This document shows positions 17,595-26,791 of a stretch of 40,085 nt of DNA, piece by piece; position 1 is the first letter of the stretch, and each line of letters opens with the position of its first letter. This stretch comes from Saprospirales bacterium. GTDB taxonomy: Bacteria; Bacteroidota; Bacteroidia; Chitinophagales; Saprospiraceae. The stretch lies in assembly GCA_007695145.1 (NCBI GenBank), contig REEI01000052.1, forward strand, positions 1 through 40,085, given 5' to 3'. Made by a program: the position numbers and the translations under genes. The notes beneath the pieces are model-generated. The model saw only the letters and a list, made by a program, of their open reading frames with translations, ran no database searches and was not told the origin of the DNA.

Positions 17595-19262
17595 CTAAAA
17601 AAGTCCGCTGATATTTCCATTGTCGTCTATGTCTATTCCCTCTGCTGCAGGAGTTGCCGGAAGACCCGGCATGCGCATAATATCACCTGTAATTGGGACA
17701 AGGAATCCGGCTCCTGAGGCTATTTCAATCTCCCTTACGGTAATGGTGAAATCTCTAGGCCTTCCAAGGAGTGCCGGATTGTCACTCAATGACTTTTGAG
17801 TTTTGGCAATACATACTGGAAGGTGATCGAGCCCCAATCGATTGATTTTCTTTAGATTCAATCTGGCTTTTCTGGTGTAATCAACCCCGGTCGCACCGTA
17901 TATTTTAGTTGCAACTTTCTTTATTTTTTCCTCGACCGGATCACTCCAATCATAGATGGGGTTGAAATGGGGTTGTTCCTGATCGGCAATTTCTGCGACA
18001 GCAGTAGCGAGTTCCCTTGCGCCTTCTCCACCTTTTGCCCAAATATTTGCCACAACGGCTTTGACATTCAATGCGCTGCATTTGTCGAGTATCGCTCCGT
18101 GCTCCTCAGCGGTATCTGTGGTGAAGGAGTTGATGGCAACTACTGGCGTTATATTGAATAGTTGAATGTTTTCGAGATGCTTTTCGAGATTTTCCATGCC
18201 TTGAATGACGGCTGCGACATTCGGGCTGTTGAGTTCTTTAAGTCCCACTCCCCCATGGTATTTTAGCGCTCTCACTGTCGCTACCAGAACGATCACTTTT
18301 GGTGAGAGTCCTGCACTTTGGCACTTTATGTCAAGGAACTTTTCAGCTCCAAGATCACATCCGAATCCCGCTTCTGTAACCACGTAATCACTGAGTGAAA
18401 GCCCCATTTTTGTAGCAATTACAGTATTGGTCCCCTGTGCGATATTGGCAAAGGGGCCTCCGTGGATGATTGCGGGCGTGTTTTCCAGTGTTTGTACAAG
18501 ATTGGGCATTATGGCGTCCTTCATCAGGGCAGCCATAGCTCCATTTGCATTGAGATCCCTGGCGTATATGGGTTGCCTGTCCAAAGTAAAGCCGACGAAG
18601 ATATTTCCCAGCCTTTCCTTTAAATCTGTCAGATTTTTAGAAAGACACAGAATAGCCATTATTTCCGAGGCAGCAGTAATGTCAAAACCGGTTTCTCTAG
18701 GAATACCTGATCCGGTGCCCCCCAATCCAATGACTGCATTCCTCAAGGAACGATCGTTCATGTCCATGACTCGCTTCCATACAATGGTCCTTGGATCTAA
18801 GTTGAGACTTCTTGTTTTGCTTTGAATATTATTGTCTATGAGCGCTGCCAACAAGTTGTGAGCTTTTTCGATAGCGGAGAAATCTCCCGTAAAGTGCAGA
18901 TTGATATCCTCCATGGGTACCACTTGAGAATATCCTCCTCCAGTGGCTCCTCCCTTTATTCCAAATACTGGTCCGAGTGAGGGCTCTCTAAGCACAACGG
19001 TAGTTTTTTTGCCGATCTTATTCAGACCCTGGCTCAGTCCAATGCTCACCGTGGTTTTTCCCTCACCAGCAGGAGTTGGGGATATTGCAGAGACCAAAAT
19101 CAAGTTAGATTTTTTGACCTTTTCTTCGTCAATCAAGTTCAGGGGTAACTTTGCCTTGTACTTTCCAAATGAATTGAGGCTATCCTCAGGAATATTCAGT
19201 TGGGCTGCTATTTCAGTTACCGGCACCATCTTTGCCTTCCGGGCAATATCAATATCGTTCAT
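17595..19262 (-). CDS. fhs: Formate-tetrahydrofolate ligase
   Basis: A 555-residue cytoplasmic enzyme that makes 10-formyl-tetrahydrofolate from formate, THF and ATP, supplying one-carbon units for purines and formyl-Met. The P-loop TPAGEGKTT lies at 63-71, followed by the family signatures REPSLGPVFGIKGGATGGG (about 93-111) and HFTGDFSAI. The central GGPFANIAQGTN and the C-terminal PGLPATPAAEGIDID are also typical. Length is normal (about 555-560). The N-terminus (MNDIDIARKAKMVPVTEIA) aligns with the family start, supporting the ATG at 19262. No linked folate genes are present, so it seems to be a stand-alone housekeeping gene, convergent with the DUF5686 gene. Confidence 0.96.
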   Translation of the reverse strand: MNDIDIARKAKMVPVTEIAAQLNIPEDSLNSFGKYKAKLPLNLIDEEKVKKSNLILVSAISPTPAGEGKTTVSIGLSQGLNKIGKKTTVVLREPSLGPVFGIKGGATGGGYSQVVPMEDINLHFTGDFSAIEKAHNLLAALIDNNIQSKTRSLNLDPRTIVWKRVMDMNDRSLRNAVIGLGGTGSGIPRETGFDITAASEIMAILCLSKNLTDLKERLGNIFVGFTLDRQPIYARDLNANGAMAALMKDAIMPNLVQTLENTPAIIHGGPFANIAQGTNTVIATKMGLSLSDYVVTEAGFGCDLGAEKFLDIKCQSAGLSPKVIVLVATVRALKYHGGVGLKELNSPNVAAVIQGMENLEKHLENIQLFNITPVVAINSFTTDTAEEHGAILDKCSALNVKAVVANIWAKGGEGARELATAVAEIADQEQPHFNPIYDWSDPVEEKIKKVATKIYGATGVDYTRKARLNLKKINRLGLDHLPVCIAKTQKSLSDNPALLGRPRDFTITVREIEIASGAGFLVPITGDIMRMPGLPATPAAEGIDIDDNGNISGLF

Positions 19263-19424
19263 GCTTGTCTTTTTTTTGAAAGGCCGAATATATTGCTTTC
19301 CTTTGAATCAGGTATAATTCGCAGAGTGAATTTTTTATGGTTTTATGTGGAGGAGGTGATTTCTTAACGCAATGACGCGACTTTAAACTTGACATTGCCA
19401 TGTTTGTTAAATTTAAACGTTTTT

Positions 19425-20306
19425 ATGGCAAATTATCGAAAAATAGAAAGGATACTTCCTCCAGTACCGGCTAATTGGGTTGGAAATGGCTTTAAGGTCC
19501 ACAACTTTTTCCCTTCCGGTTACCGGATTCACAGCATGATGAGTCCCTTTTATCTAATGGATTACAACGCCAGGATTGAATTCGCTCCCTCAGATTCTCC
19601 CAGGGGAGTAGATGTGCATCCACACAAGGGGTTTGAAACTGTGACTATTGCATACCATGGAAAAATTGCTCATGCCGACAGTGCAGGTAATTATGGAGTT
19701 ATCGGAGAAGGGGGTGTGCAATGGATGACTGCAGGATCGGGTCTCCTTCACAAGGAATTTCACGAGGAGAGCTTCCAGAAAGAGGGCGGCTACTTTCAGA
19801 TGGTGCAATTATGGGTGAACCTCCCCTCAAAGCACAAGTCGGTTCCCCCGCGATATCAGGATATAGGGCATGAGGATAAAGGAATATTCACTCTTGAAAA
19901 AGATATGGGAAAATGTTTTGTCATTGCTGGAGAGTACAAAGGAGTTCAGGGTCCTGCAAAAACTTACTCCCCGATCCGCATGCTCGACATCCGGCTGAAA
20001 AAGGGAGGAAAAATTGAGGTTCCATCCAATCCGCATTACAATCTGGGTTTACTGGTTCTAAAAGGAGCTATTGAGCTGAATGAGTCTGAAAATGTACCAG
20101 TTGATCATTTTGTTTTGTTTAAGTCAACTGCGGACAATTGTGATGTTCTTATTAGTGCTGCTGAAGATGCTATTGTGCTATACCTGGAAGGTGAGCCCAT
20201 CAAGGAACCCCTGGCTCAATACGGCCCTTTTTTGATGAATACCAGTGAAGAACTGGAGGAAGCCATACGGGAATTTCAATCTGGAAAATATGGACATTTG
20301 GAATGA
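19425..20306 (+). CDS. Pirin family protein
   Basis: A 293-residue bicupin. The N-terminal cupin holds the conserved iron-binding set: His65 and His67 in VHPHKGFETVT, His109 and Glu111 in GLLHKEFHEE, with GVIGEGGVQWMTAGSG between them. A second, ligand-poor cupin covers about 165-280, ending in the pirin-typical PLAQYGPFLMNTSEEL and FQSGKYG. Some bacterial pirins oxidise quercetin, and others bind metabolic enzymes; neither can be assigned here. The ATG at 19425 is preferred over the in-frame TTG at 19389, because residues 1-20 (MANYRKIERILPPVPANWVG) match family N-termini. It is divergent from fhs and apparently monocistronic. Confidence 0.93.
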   Translation: MANYRKIERILPPVPANWVGNGFKVHNFFPSGYRIHSMMSPFYLMDYNARIEFAPSDSPRGVDVHPHKGFETVTIAYHGKIAHADSAGNYGVIGEGGVQWMTAGSGLLHKEFHEESFQKEGGYFQMVQLWVNLPSKHKSVPPRYQDIGHEDKGIFTLEKDMGKCFVIAGEYKGVQGPAKTYSPIRMLDIRLKKGGKIEVPSNPHYNLGLLVLKGAIELNESENVPVDHFVLFKSTADNCDVLISAAEDAIVLYLEGEPIKEPLAQYGPFLMNTSEELEEAIREFQSGKYGHLE

Positions 20307-20512
20307 TGTTACTCGCGTGCTAACTTTCTCATAATTTATGGTTTCCTTGCACTGAAGCAAGTTGGGTTTTCCATTACTTTCATTAAAAAATTATCCCATT
20401 GGTCCTGGCTATAAACTGGCTGTCTGTTTGCAAGACTTATATTTTTTCACCTTAGGCTTTTCAATATTCATCCAATTTTATGGAATTTCAATAAAAAGAG
20501 CGGAAAAGTGGT

Positions 20513-20520
20513 TATCTTTG
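20513..20520 (+). promoter_or_regulatory. -7 promoter box of the glycosyltransferase-methyltransferase gene
   Basis: TATCTTTG matches TAnnTTTG exactly. It predicts a transcript start a few bases downstream, near 20524. That leaves only about 7 nt before the in-frame TTG at 20531 and favours the ATG at 20549 or 20567. Confidence 0.45.
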
Positions 20521-20548
20521 TTGAAAATAGTTGGCTGACAATTCAGAA

Positions 20549-22072
20549 ATGCAGCTGGAGAAAAAGATGGCCTTCAAAACGGGCAACCGCTTATTGATTT
20601 TTATTGTCGCATACAATGCTGAGCAGCATATAGAGAAAGTGCTGGATAGAATTCCTGTGGAGGTTTTTGAAAGATTTGATTACGAAATTCTCATTATCGA
20701 TGACCATTCAGCTGACAGGACATTTGAGGTGGCTCGGAAATACCACAATGCCAATCCTAATCTCAACCTAAAGGTACTTTTCAATCCAATCAACCAGGGT
20801 TATGGGGGAAATCAAAAATTGGGCTATCGCTATGCTGTAAAAAATGACTTCGATTATGTGGTACTACTGCACGGAGACGGTCAATATGCTCCCGAATTCC
20901 TAATCAAAATGGTGGAACCTTTGGAAAAGGGCGAATATCAGGCCGTTTTTGGATCTAGAATGATAAACAAGAAGAATGCTCTGAAGGGAGGGATGCCTCT
21001 TTACAAGTTTTTTGGCAACATCATCCTTACAAAAATCCAAAACTTTATCCTGGGTGCTAATCTATCAGAATTCCACTCAGGTTATCGGGCCTATAATGTT
21101 CATGCATTGAGTAAACTCCCCATAGAGAGAAATTCCAATGACTTCCACTTCGATACTCAGATCATCATACAGCTATTGCTTGGTAAAATGAGGATCAGGG
21201 AAATTCCCATTCCCACCTTTTACGGAGATGAAATTTGCCATGTAAATGGAATAAAGTACGCCTGGAATGTATTGATTGCCTCTATTCAGAGTAAGTTCCA
21301 CCAGTTGAACCTATTCTACAAGCTGGAATATGACCTCCCTGGTGATGAAAGCCCATACACGCTTAAATTAGGGTTCACGAGTTCGCACACCATGGCTTTG
21401 GAAGCTGTACCTGAAGGCAGTAAGGTCTTGGATATGGGCGCCGGCCCCGGCCATTTTGCTGGTCTTTTGAAAGAAAAGGGTTGTCGTGTAACTGGAATCG
21501 ATATGTACGATCAGAAAGAGAACTTTAACTTTTTTAGATATATCAAGGGAGACTTAAACAATCCTGAATTTGACCTTAAAATTGGTGATTACGATGTAGT
21601 AATGATGTTGGATGTGATTGAACATGTAGATGATCCGGAGGGTTTGCTTGATTTTATTCGCTCAAATATTCATCCCCACCAAAGGCCATTGGTAATAATG
21701 ACCACCCCAAATATTGCTTTCTTTGTCATTCGTCTGCAGTTGCTTTTTGGAAACTTCAATTACGGCAAAAAGGGAATTCTTGACCGCACCCACAAGCGAT
21801 TGTTCACATTCAGAACACTTAAAAGGCTTTGTCAACAAACGGGATATATTACTCAAAAAACACGCGGGATTCCCGCCCCATTTCCAGTCGCCATTGGTGA
21901 CAATTGGCTGTCGCGCTTATTGCTTTGGGTAAATCTTTTGCTTATAAAACTCAGTAAGCGGCTTTTTTCCTATCAGATTTACGTTGAATTAGAACCAACA
22001 CCAGTAGTTGAAAACATGCTGGATTATTCGATTTCTCACAGCAGAGAAAAAGCAATGGAGGCATCCTCATGA
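20549..22072 (+). CDS. Fusion protein: family 2 glycosyltransferase (polyprenyl-phosphate type) and SAM-dependent methyltransferase
   Basis: A 507-residue two-domain enzyme. Residues about 12-235 form a GT2 domain of the DPM1/polyprenyl-phosphate glycosyltransferase kind: IFIVAYNAEQHIEKVL, the nucleotide-binding IIDDHSADRT, NQGYGGNQKLGYRYA, and LLHGDGQYAPE in the DxD position. Residues about 265-430 form a class I methyltransferase: VLDMGAGPGHFAGLLKEKGC (motif I), GIDMYD, then MMLDVIEHVDDPEGLL. A hydrophobic segment (LLLWVNLLLIKL) near 465 may attach it to the membrane. The next gene is a GT-C glycosyltransferase that would use a lipid-linked sugar, so this protein plausibly makes or modifies that donor. 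The start is uncertain: ATG 20549, or ATG 20567 with a GGAG six bases upstream. Confidence 0.85.
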   Translation: MQLEKKMAFKTGNRLLIFIVAYNAEQHIEKVLDRIPVEVFERFDYEILIIDDHSADRTFEVARKYHNANPNLNLKVLFNPINQGYGGNQKLGYRYAVKNDFDYVVLLHGDGQYAPEFLIKMVEPLEKGEYQAVFGSRMINKKNALKGGMPLYKFFGNIILTKIQNFILGANLSEFHSGYRAYNVHALSKLPIERNSNDFHFDTQIIIQLLLGKMRIREIPIPTFYGDEICHVNGIKYAWNVLIASIQSKFHQLNLFYKLEYDLPGDESPYTLKLGFTSSHTMALEAVPEGSKVLDMGAGPGHFAGLLKEKGCRVTGIDMYDQKENFNFFRYIKGDLNNPEFDLKIGDYDVVMMLDVIEHVDDPEGLLDFIRSNIHPHQRPLVIMTTPNIAFFVIRLQLLFGNFNYGKKGILDRTHKRLFTFRTLKRLCQQTGYITQKTRGIPAPFPVAIGDNWLSRLLLWVNLLLIKLSKRLFSYQIYVELEPTPVVENMLDYSISHSREKAMEASS

Positions 22073-22232
22073 ATTGGCTATGCAAAATATTGACTGATTA
22101 TTCGGTGGTTGATTTGGGGAGAGTGAATCAGATTAAACTAAAGATTTCTCTATCTGGTTGGAGAATCCTTGAATGATTTATTTTTATTAAGACAGGATGC
22201 CAGTTGTGGCCTAAACTTCTACCCGGGAAAGT

Positions 22233-25037
22233 ATGAACAAGAAGAGACCAAAAGTAAAATCAGTAGCAAAAACAAGCAGGAAGGTAAGTCAGTCATCCAA
22301 AATCAATACTGATGTGGTTGTTTTCTCGGCCTCAGGCGGTGGGGATTTAAAAGTTATTTTAGCAAAATTGAAGGCCATTCAAAGTGAAGATAACTCTTGT
22401 TCTTTGATCGTTCCCACCAATACCCTTGATGGCGAGTATTGTACTAAATTGGAGTTAAAGGGAATTAAAGTATTGCTTTCCGATGACGTGAGGGCAACTC
22501 TGGCAAGGGAAGTTAAAGGTATTCCGGAAGACCAGGATTTACTTTTGGTTGATGCTGATACCATGCCATTGCAATTTGATTATTTTTGTTTGGCGGAAGT
22601 ACTGAATGCTAATTCTATTTTAGGCAATACATGTTTTAAGTTCCCCGGATTTTCCAATTCCGGTTACCTCCCGGCCATTTTTGGCAATGCCGGGTACATA
22701 GGTTGTTTGCTTTCGTTTTTAGACTCTGAAGCTGGATTGGGTGGACAGATGACACAGCGACATCTTTTGCTACACGGTACAGGGTACGTGGTCTTGCCTA
22801 CAAAAGTTGTTTCCGGGGATAGAAAGGGAGTATCCGGTCCGGGAATCATGAGCAAATTTAAGTTTTTAACCTTCGAAGCTATTGCTGAAATGAGGGCGCG
22901 AACCCATATGGTCCGAGATGGATTTGCGGAAAATCCGGCCTTTCGATTTTTATTTTTCGCCTGGATGGTTTTTTCTCTAATAGGAATGACCGCCTTGAGC
23001 CAGAATGCTGGAATATCAGGTGATGAATATCGCTACATTGATCAGGCAGAAAAAGTTTATAACTACTTCGCGACTTTTGGGTCGGATAAATCTGCTGTAT
23101 CTCAACAGGGTATAGATCCTCAGCACTATAACGCCCAAACATTTGACAACTTGTTGTTTGCTGTCCAGAAATGGATTGGGTTGGAAGCAGAGTCCTTTGG
23201 TTTTCGACATTTTTGGAATGCGGTGGTCGGTTGGATCGCTGTCCTGTTTACTGCTTTAATCGCCTTGCGATTGGGAGGAGGTTACCGCATGGCACTTTTA
23301 GTAGCTTTGCTTTTAGTCCTCTCTCCCCGTTTTTTGGGTCACTCCTACAACAATCACCGGGATATTCCCATGGCAGCAACTGTTGTCTTTGCATTCTACT
23401 GGATGATTCCCTTTCTAAGATCACTACCTAGAATAGATCACAGGGCAGCCCTCTGGGTTGTTGTCGGGGTAGCAGCTGCCTACAGCTTGAGATTAGGTGG
23501 CGGTGTTTTGCTCACCGGCTATTTGCTTTTCTTTACTGCAGTTTTTTACCTCATTCGCATTCCCGCTACAAAATGGTTGGACTCTTCAAATTTGTCTCTG
23601 GCCGGGGATATGGGGCTCAAATCGATTGTAATTGGACTTTTAGCCTATGTTCTTGGATTGTTAACCTGGCCTTTTGGATTGGAATCTCCCGTTCGCCATA
23701 CCCTGGAAGTTTTGGATGCTACAGCCAATATTGGTGTTAGTTTGCGTCAGGTATTTGAGGGGGAGGAGATTTTTTCATCGGCCATGCCGTGGTATTATGT
23801 CCCGAGGTATATGCAGCTCACTATACCGATTGTGGTACTCTCAGCTTTTTTGGTTGGGATACTCATGTTGAAAAAATTTACTACTCGCAGAAATATACCA
23901 GAACTCGTTATGCTGGTTTCTGCCATTGTTTTGCCTTTGTTTTACGCTTGTTTTATGACCAGCAATCACTACGGTGGTTGGAGACATTTTATTTTTGTCT
24001 ACCCCTTTATTGTTTTACTGGCAGCTTTGGGAATTGAAGTAGTTTACAGGACGCGAAAGAAGACCTGGGAGAAGTATTGGATTTGGGCTGTGCTTGCTTT
24101 TGGTTTGTTTTTTCCTGTCAAATTTATAGTTGAAAATCACCCCTACGAATACATTTATTACAATGAACTCATTGGAGGTACCGGAGGTGCTGCAGGTTTT
24201 TATGAATTGGACTACAGTTTGAACTCTCTCAGGGAAGCCTCAGATTGGCTGATCGAAAATGTTGTCCGTCATCATGACGGCGACAAAAAACTCAGGATTG
24301 CAACCAATGACCGAAGGACTTCCCTGTACTACTTTCGAGACTATTTGGATAAGGTGGAGGTAGTTTATACACGCTACTATGAAAAGTCGAGAGCAAATTG
24401 GGATTATGCGACCTTTTACAGTTCCTTTATTTCTCCATTCCAGATTAGGACAGGATTGTGGCCCCCGGAGGAGACTATTTACTCCGTGGTAGTTGATGGT
24501 GCTGTTGTAGGAGCGGTAGTGAGAAGGGTGTCGAGAGATGATTATGCAGGAAATGTCAAGCTGGATAGTGGTAAACCAGTCGAGGCCCTCGTACACTTTT
24601 TGCAATACCTTGAGAAAGATCCCAATAATGTTGAAGTTTGGACTTCAATGGCAGATGCTTATCTCTACATAGAAGAGTACGAAGGAGCACTCTCCGCAGC
24701 TGAAGTGGCCCTTGAATTACTGCCTGGTTATGGACCGGTACTTGAGTATAAGGGCGGAGCTTTGTTGAATCTAGGAAGATATGAAGAGGCAGTTGAAGCC
24801 TTTGATCAGTTGCTGGAAGATATGCCGCACCACTTTGTTGCGCAATATTTTAAAGCGGCTGCTTTGTTTAGAATGGGAAGGTATCATGAGGCAATAGAGG
24901 CCGGCCGAATGTCGGTGGGCTACAATCCCAATTTTAGACTCGCTTATCAATTGCTTGCCGAATGCTATCGCGCATTGGGGGATCCCGTAACTGCAGAGAG
25001 AATACTCCAGCAGATGGAGCAAAGATTACAGGATTAA
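22233..25037 (+). CDS. Three-part membrane glycosyltransferase: GT-A-like, GT-C (PMT/ArnT-like) and TPR domains
   Basis: A 934-residue protein. A Lys-rich leader (1-25) precedes a GT-A-like domain (about 27-215) with LLLVDADT (DAD at 107-109) and LHGTGYVVLPTKVV (180-193), resembling family 2 enzymes but lacking their usual N-terminal substrate motif and trailing membrane helices. A polytopic region follows (about 235-625) typical of GT-C transferases using polyprenyl-phosphate sugars: GISGDEYRYIDQA (Asp264-Glu265 in the first external loop), and SPRFLGHSYNNHRDIPMA in a later one. A periplasmic segment leads into three or four TPR repeats (about 770-930: VEVWTSMADAYLYIEEYEGAL, YGPVLEYKGGALLNLGRYEEA). 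It probably glycosylates a protein or polymer outside the inner membrane. The preceding GT2-methyltransferase is the likely donor synthase; 160 bp separate them. Confidence 0.75.
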   Translation: MNKKRPKVKSVAKTSRKVSQSSKINTDVVVFSASGGGDLKVILAKLKAIQSEDNSCSLIVPTNTLDGEYCTKLELKGIKVLLSDDVRATLAREVKGIPEDQDLLLVDADTMPLQFDYFCLAEVLNANSILGNTCFKFPGFSNSGYLPAIFGNAGYIGCLLSFLDSEAGLGGQMTQRHLLLHGTGYVVLPTKVVSGDRKGVSGPGIMSKFKFLTFEAIAEMRARTHMVRDGFAENPAFRFLFFAWMVFSLIGMTALSQNAGISGDEYRYIDQAEKVYNYFATFGSDKSAVSQQGIDPQHYNAQTFDNLLFAVQKWIGLEAESFGFRHFWNAVVGWIAVLFTALIALRLGGGYRMALLVALLLVLSPRFLGHSYNNHRDIPMAATVVFAFYWMIPFLRSLPRIDHRAALWVVVGVAAAYSLRLGGGVLLTGYLLFFTAVFYLIRIPATKWLDSSNLSLAGDMGLKSIVIGLLAYVLGLLTWPFGLESPVRHTLEVLDATANIGVSLRQVFEGEEIFSSAMPWYYVPRYMQLTIPIVVLSAFLVGILMLKKFTTRRNIPELVMLVSAIVLPLFYACFMTSNHYGGWRHFIFVYPFIVLLAALGIEVVYRTRKKTWEKYWIWAVLAFGLFFPVKFIVENHPYEYIYYNELIGGTGGAAGFYELDYSLNSLREASDWLIENVVRHHDGDKKLRIATNDRRTSLYYFRDYLDKVEVVYTRYYEKSRANWDYATFYSSFISPFQIRTGLWPPEETIYSVVVDGAVVGAVVRRVSRDDYAGNVKLDSGKPVEALVHFLQYLEKDPNNVEVWTSMADAYLYIEEYEGALSAAEVALELLPGYGPVLEYKGGALLNLGRYEEAVEAFDQLLEDMPHHFVAQYFKAAALFRMGRYHEAIEAGRMSVGYNPNFRLAYQLLAECYRALGDPVTAERILQQMEQRLQD

Positions 25038-25183
25038 TTTTCCCTAAAGCAGTTTTTCAAAGAGCTCAATTTATCATCCTAATGAACTTGAACCAAAATA
25101 AGAAATTCCGGTTTAATCTGAACTATCAGCTATAATTTTTACCTTGCAAATGGGTTATAGTTACTTAGAAAATTTGTTTGATC

Positions 25184-25735
25184 ATGAACTACAGAACCAT
25201 ACCGGTTTCCACCTTAAAAAAAATGACCACCAATAAAGGAGATGACCTCTATTACATTGCTGGACAAAAGCCTACTCTGGTTGTTTTTTTGAGGAATTTT
25301 GGGTGCATGTTTTGCAGGGAGGCAATGGAAGACATTAGTAAGGTGAAAACCGAAATTTTGGAAAAAGGCGTGGAAATTGTGCTCGTACACATGTCCGAAC
25401 AGGAGACAGCCGAAAAGTTTCTGAAGAAATTTAAAATAGACGATCTAAGCCACATCAGTGATCCTTCAACTGAGTTTTATCAGGCTTTTGGCATTATGAA
25501 AGGCACTTTCAACCAATTATTTGGATTGCATAACTGGATGCGGGGCTTCGATGCCGCCTTTGTAAAAGGTCATGGTGTTTCTGTTCCAATAGGAGATGGA
25601 TTTCAAATGCCGGGTATTTTCTTGATAAGTGGCAATACTATAGAGAAGAGCTATGTCCATAAGTCCATCTCAGATCGCCCCAATTATCTCGATCTAGCTG
25701 ACCTCAGCCTAAAGGAGAGTCCGGCTGGAGAATAA
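25184..25735 (+). CDS. Peroxiredoxin-like protein (AhpC-TSA_2/SelL-like)
   Basis: A 183-residue thioredoxin-fold protein with no signal peptide. The active-site stretch is VVFLRNFGCMFCREAMEDI, giving Cys41 and Cys44 in a CxxC arrangement, as in the AhpC-TSA_2 (PRXL2/SelL-like) family. Strands and helices characteristic of the fold follow (VEIVLVHMSEQE, then a ribbon with ISDPSTEFYQAFG), and a MPGIFLISGNTIEKSYVHKSISDRPNY tail supplies the cis-Pro region. These proteins are presumed thiol-dependent reductases or peroxidases; the substrate is unknown. The ATG at 25184 is preferred to the TTG at 25178, two codons earlier. It precedes a secreted protein of unknown function by 75 bp and may be co-transcribed with it. 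Confidence 0.85.
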   Translation: MNYRTIPVSTLKKMTTNKGDDLYYIAGQKPTLVVFLRNFGCMFCREAMEDISKVKTEILEKGVEIVLVHMSEQETAEKFLKKFKIDDLSHISDPSTEFYQAFGIMKGTFNQLFGLHNWMRGFDAAFVKGHGVSVPIGDGFQMPGIFLISGNTIEKSYVHKSISDRPNYLDLADLSLKESPAGE

Positions 25736-25810
25736 AGTTCAGCACTGAAATACTTTTCGATGGACTGCGTTAAACGTTTGTTGTTGATTCCAAAAATCTC
25801 CGGCAATCCA

Positions 25811-26722
25811 ATGAACAAACTAATACTTACCTTTTTTTTGGCTTCCTTTTCCCTCGCTTCCTTTTTGGCTGCGCAGACTCTAAAGACCAAGACCGATACT
25901 CTCTTGTTTTACGGAGATGTTTTGTCTAATGCTTCTCTAGACAAGCATAGAGTATTTGCGGCCGAAAACTTCAATCAAATTTTTAGAGAAATCCTGCAAG
26001 AGGGATCAGAGTCCTTTGAGCAGGTAAAAGACCTTCCTCTACTCGCCCTTAACTTGCCTCCGGATTCATCTTTTGTTTTGTACACCTGGAGGCTCTCTCT
26101 TAAGAATAACTCGGAATTTCATTATTTTGGTTTTATCCAAAGTCTTCGGGACGAGTTTGATCCCATTGAGTTGAAAGACCATATGCAAAGTGGAAGAGTC
26201 ACTGAATATGCAACCTTTACCCCTGACCATTGGCCAGCTGCCTTTTATTATAATATGAGGGCATTTGAGCTACCGGATGGGGAGGAGGCCTTTCTCTTGT
26301 TTGGAATCAATGGAAATAGCAGATTTAACAGAATTAGGGTGATGGATGTGCTATTCCGACAGGGCAATCAATTTTACTTTGGCCTGCCTGTGTTTGGTGA
26401 AGAGGGGGAGAACATCGCTCGCACCGGTAAGACGAGAATACTGATGGAATACAGCTTTGATGCTCCCGTATTTCTCAATTACGACCATGAATATGACTTG
26501 GTTGTCCTCAATCGCTTAGATAGAAAAGAGGGGATTCATCCCGGTCAGGGGATGACCGGTATTCCCTCAGGAGAGTACATGGGTTATAAATACGACAATG
26601 GCTACTGGATTTGGGTTCCTGAGGTGGTCAGAAAAAGGTCCATTCCTGAAGCCACTCCTCCGCCTCCACCTCAAAGGGACCGACCGAGACGTGACCTTTT
26701 TGGGCGTCCTGTCCAAAATTAA
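25811..26722 (+). CDS. Secreted protein of unknown function
   Basis: A 303-residue protein I do not recognise. From the ATG at 25811 it has a clear signal peptide (MNKLILTFFLASFSLASFLAAQ) with cleavage expected after the alanines; an earlier in-frame ATG at 25760 would bury this signal behind 17 residues, so I reject it. The mature part is mixed alpha/beta with many aromatic residues (SFVLYTWRLSLKNNSEFHYFGFIQ, EAFLLFGINGNSRFNRIRVMDVLF, YDLVVLNRLDRKEGIHPGQGMTGIPSGEY). It ends in a proline- and arginine-rich tail (TPPPPPQRDRPRRD). There is no lipobox, barrel signature or sorting domain. Periplasmic location is the simplest inference. It may be conserved in related Bacteroidota, but I cannot verify that. 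Confidence 0.75.
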   Translation: MNKLILTFFLASFSLASFLAAQTLKTKTDTLLFYGDVLSNASLDKHRVFAAENFNQIFREILQEGSESFEQVKDLPLLALNLPPDSSFVLYTWRLSLKNNSEFHYFGFIQSLRDEFDPIELKDHMQSGRVTEYATFTPDHWPAAFYYNMRAFELPDGEEAFLLFGINGNSRFNRIRVMDVLFRQGNQFYFGLPVFGEEGENIARTGKTRILMEYSFDAPVFLNYDHEYDLVVLNRLDRKEGIHPGQGMTGIPSGEYMGYKYDNGYWIWVPEVVRKRSIPEATPPPPPQRDRPRRDLFGRPVQN

Positions 26723-26763
26723 TCACCTTTTTCAATAGCAGTCAACTGCTGCTTATTTTTTCT

Positions 26764-26771
26764 TATTTTTG
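26764..26771 (+). promoter_or_regulatory. -7 promoter box of ettA
   Basis: TATTTTTG matches TAnnTTTG exactly, 20 bp before the ATG at 26792. No clear -33 TTTG is found about 19 bp further upstream. Confidence 0.45.
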
Positions 26772-26791
26772 CGGGCTAAAACAATACCTGA

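Noticed and set aside
18427-18825. 132-codon frame antisense to fhs
   Set aside because: It is wholly inside the highly conserved fhs gene; length is explained by the codon bias of the opposite strand.
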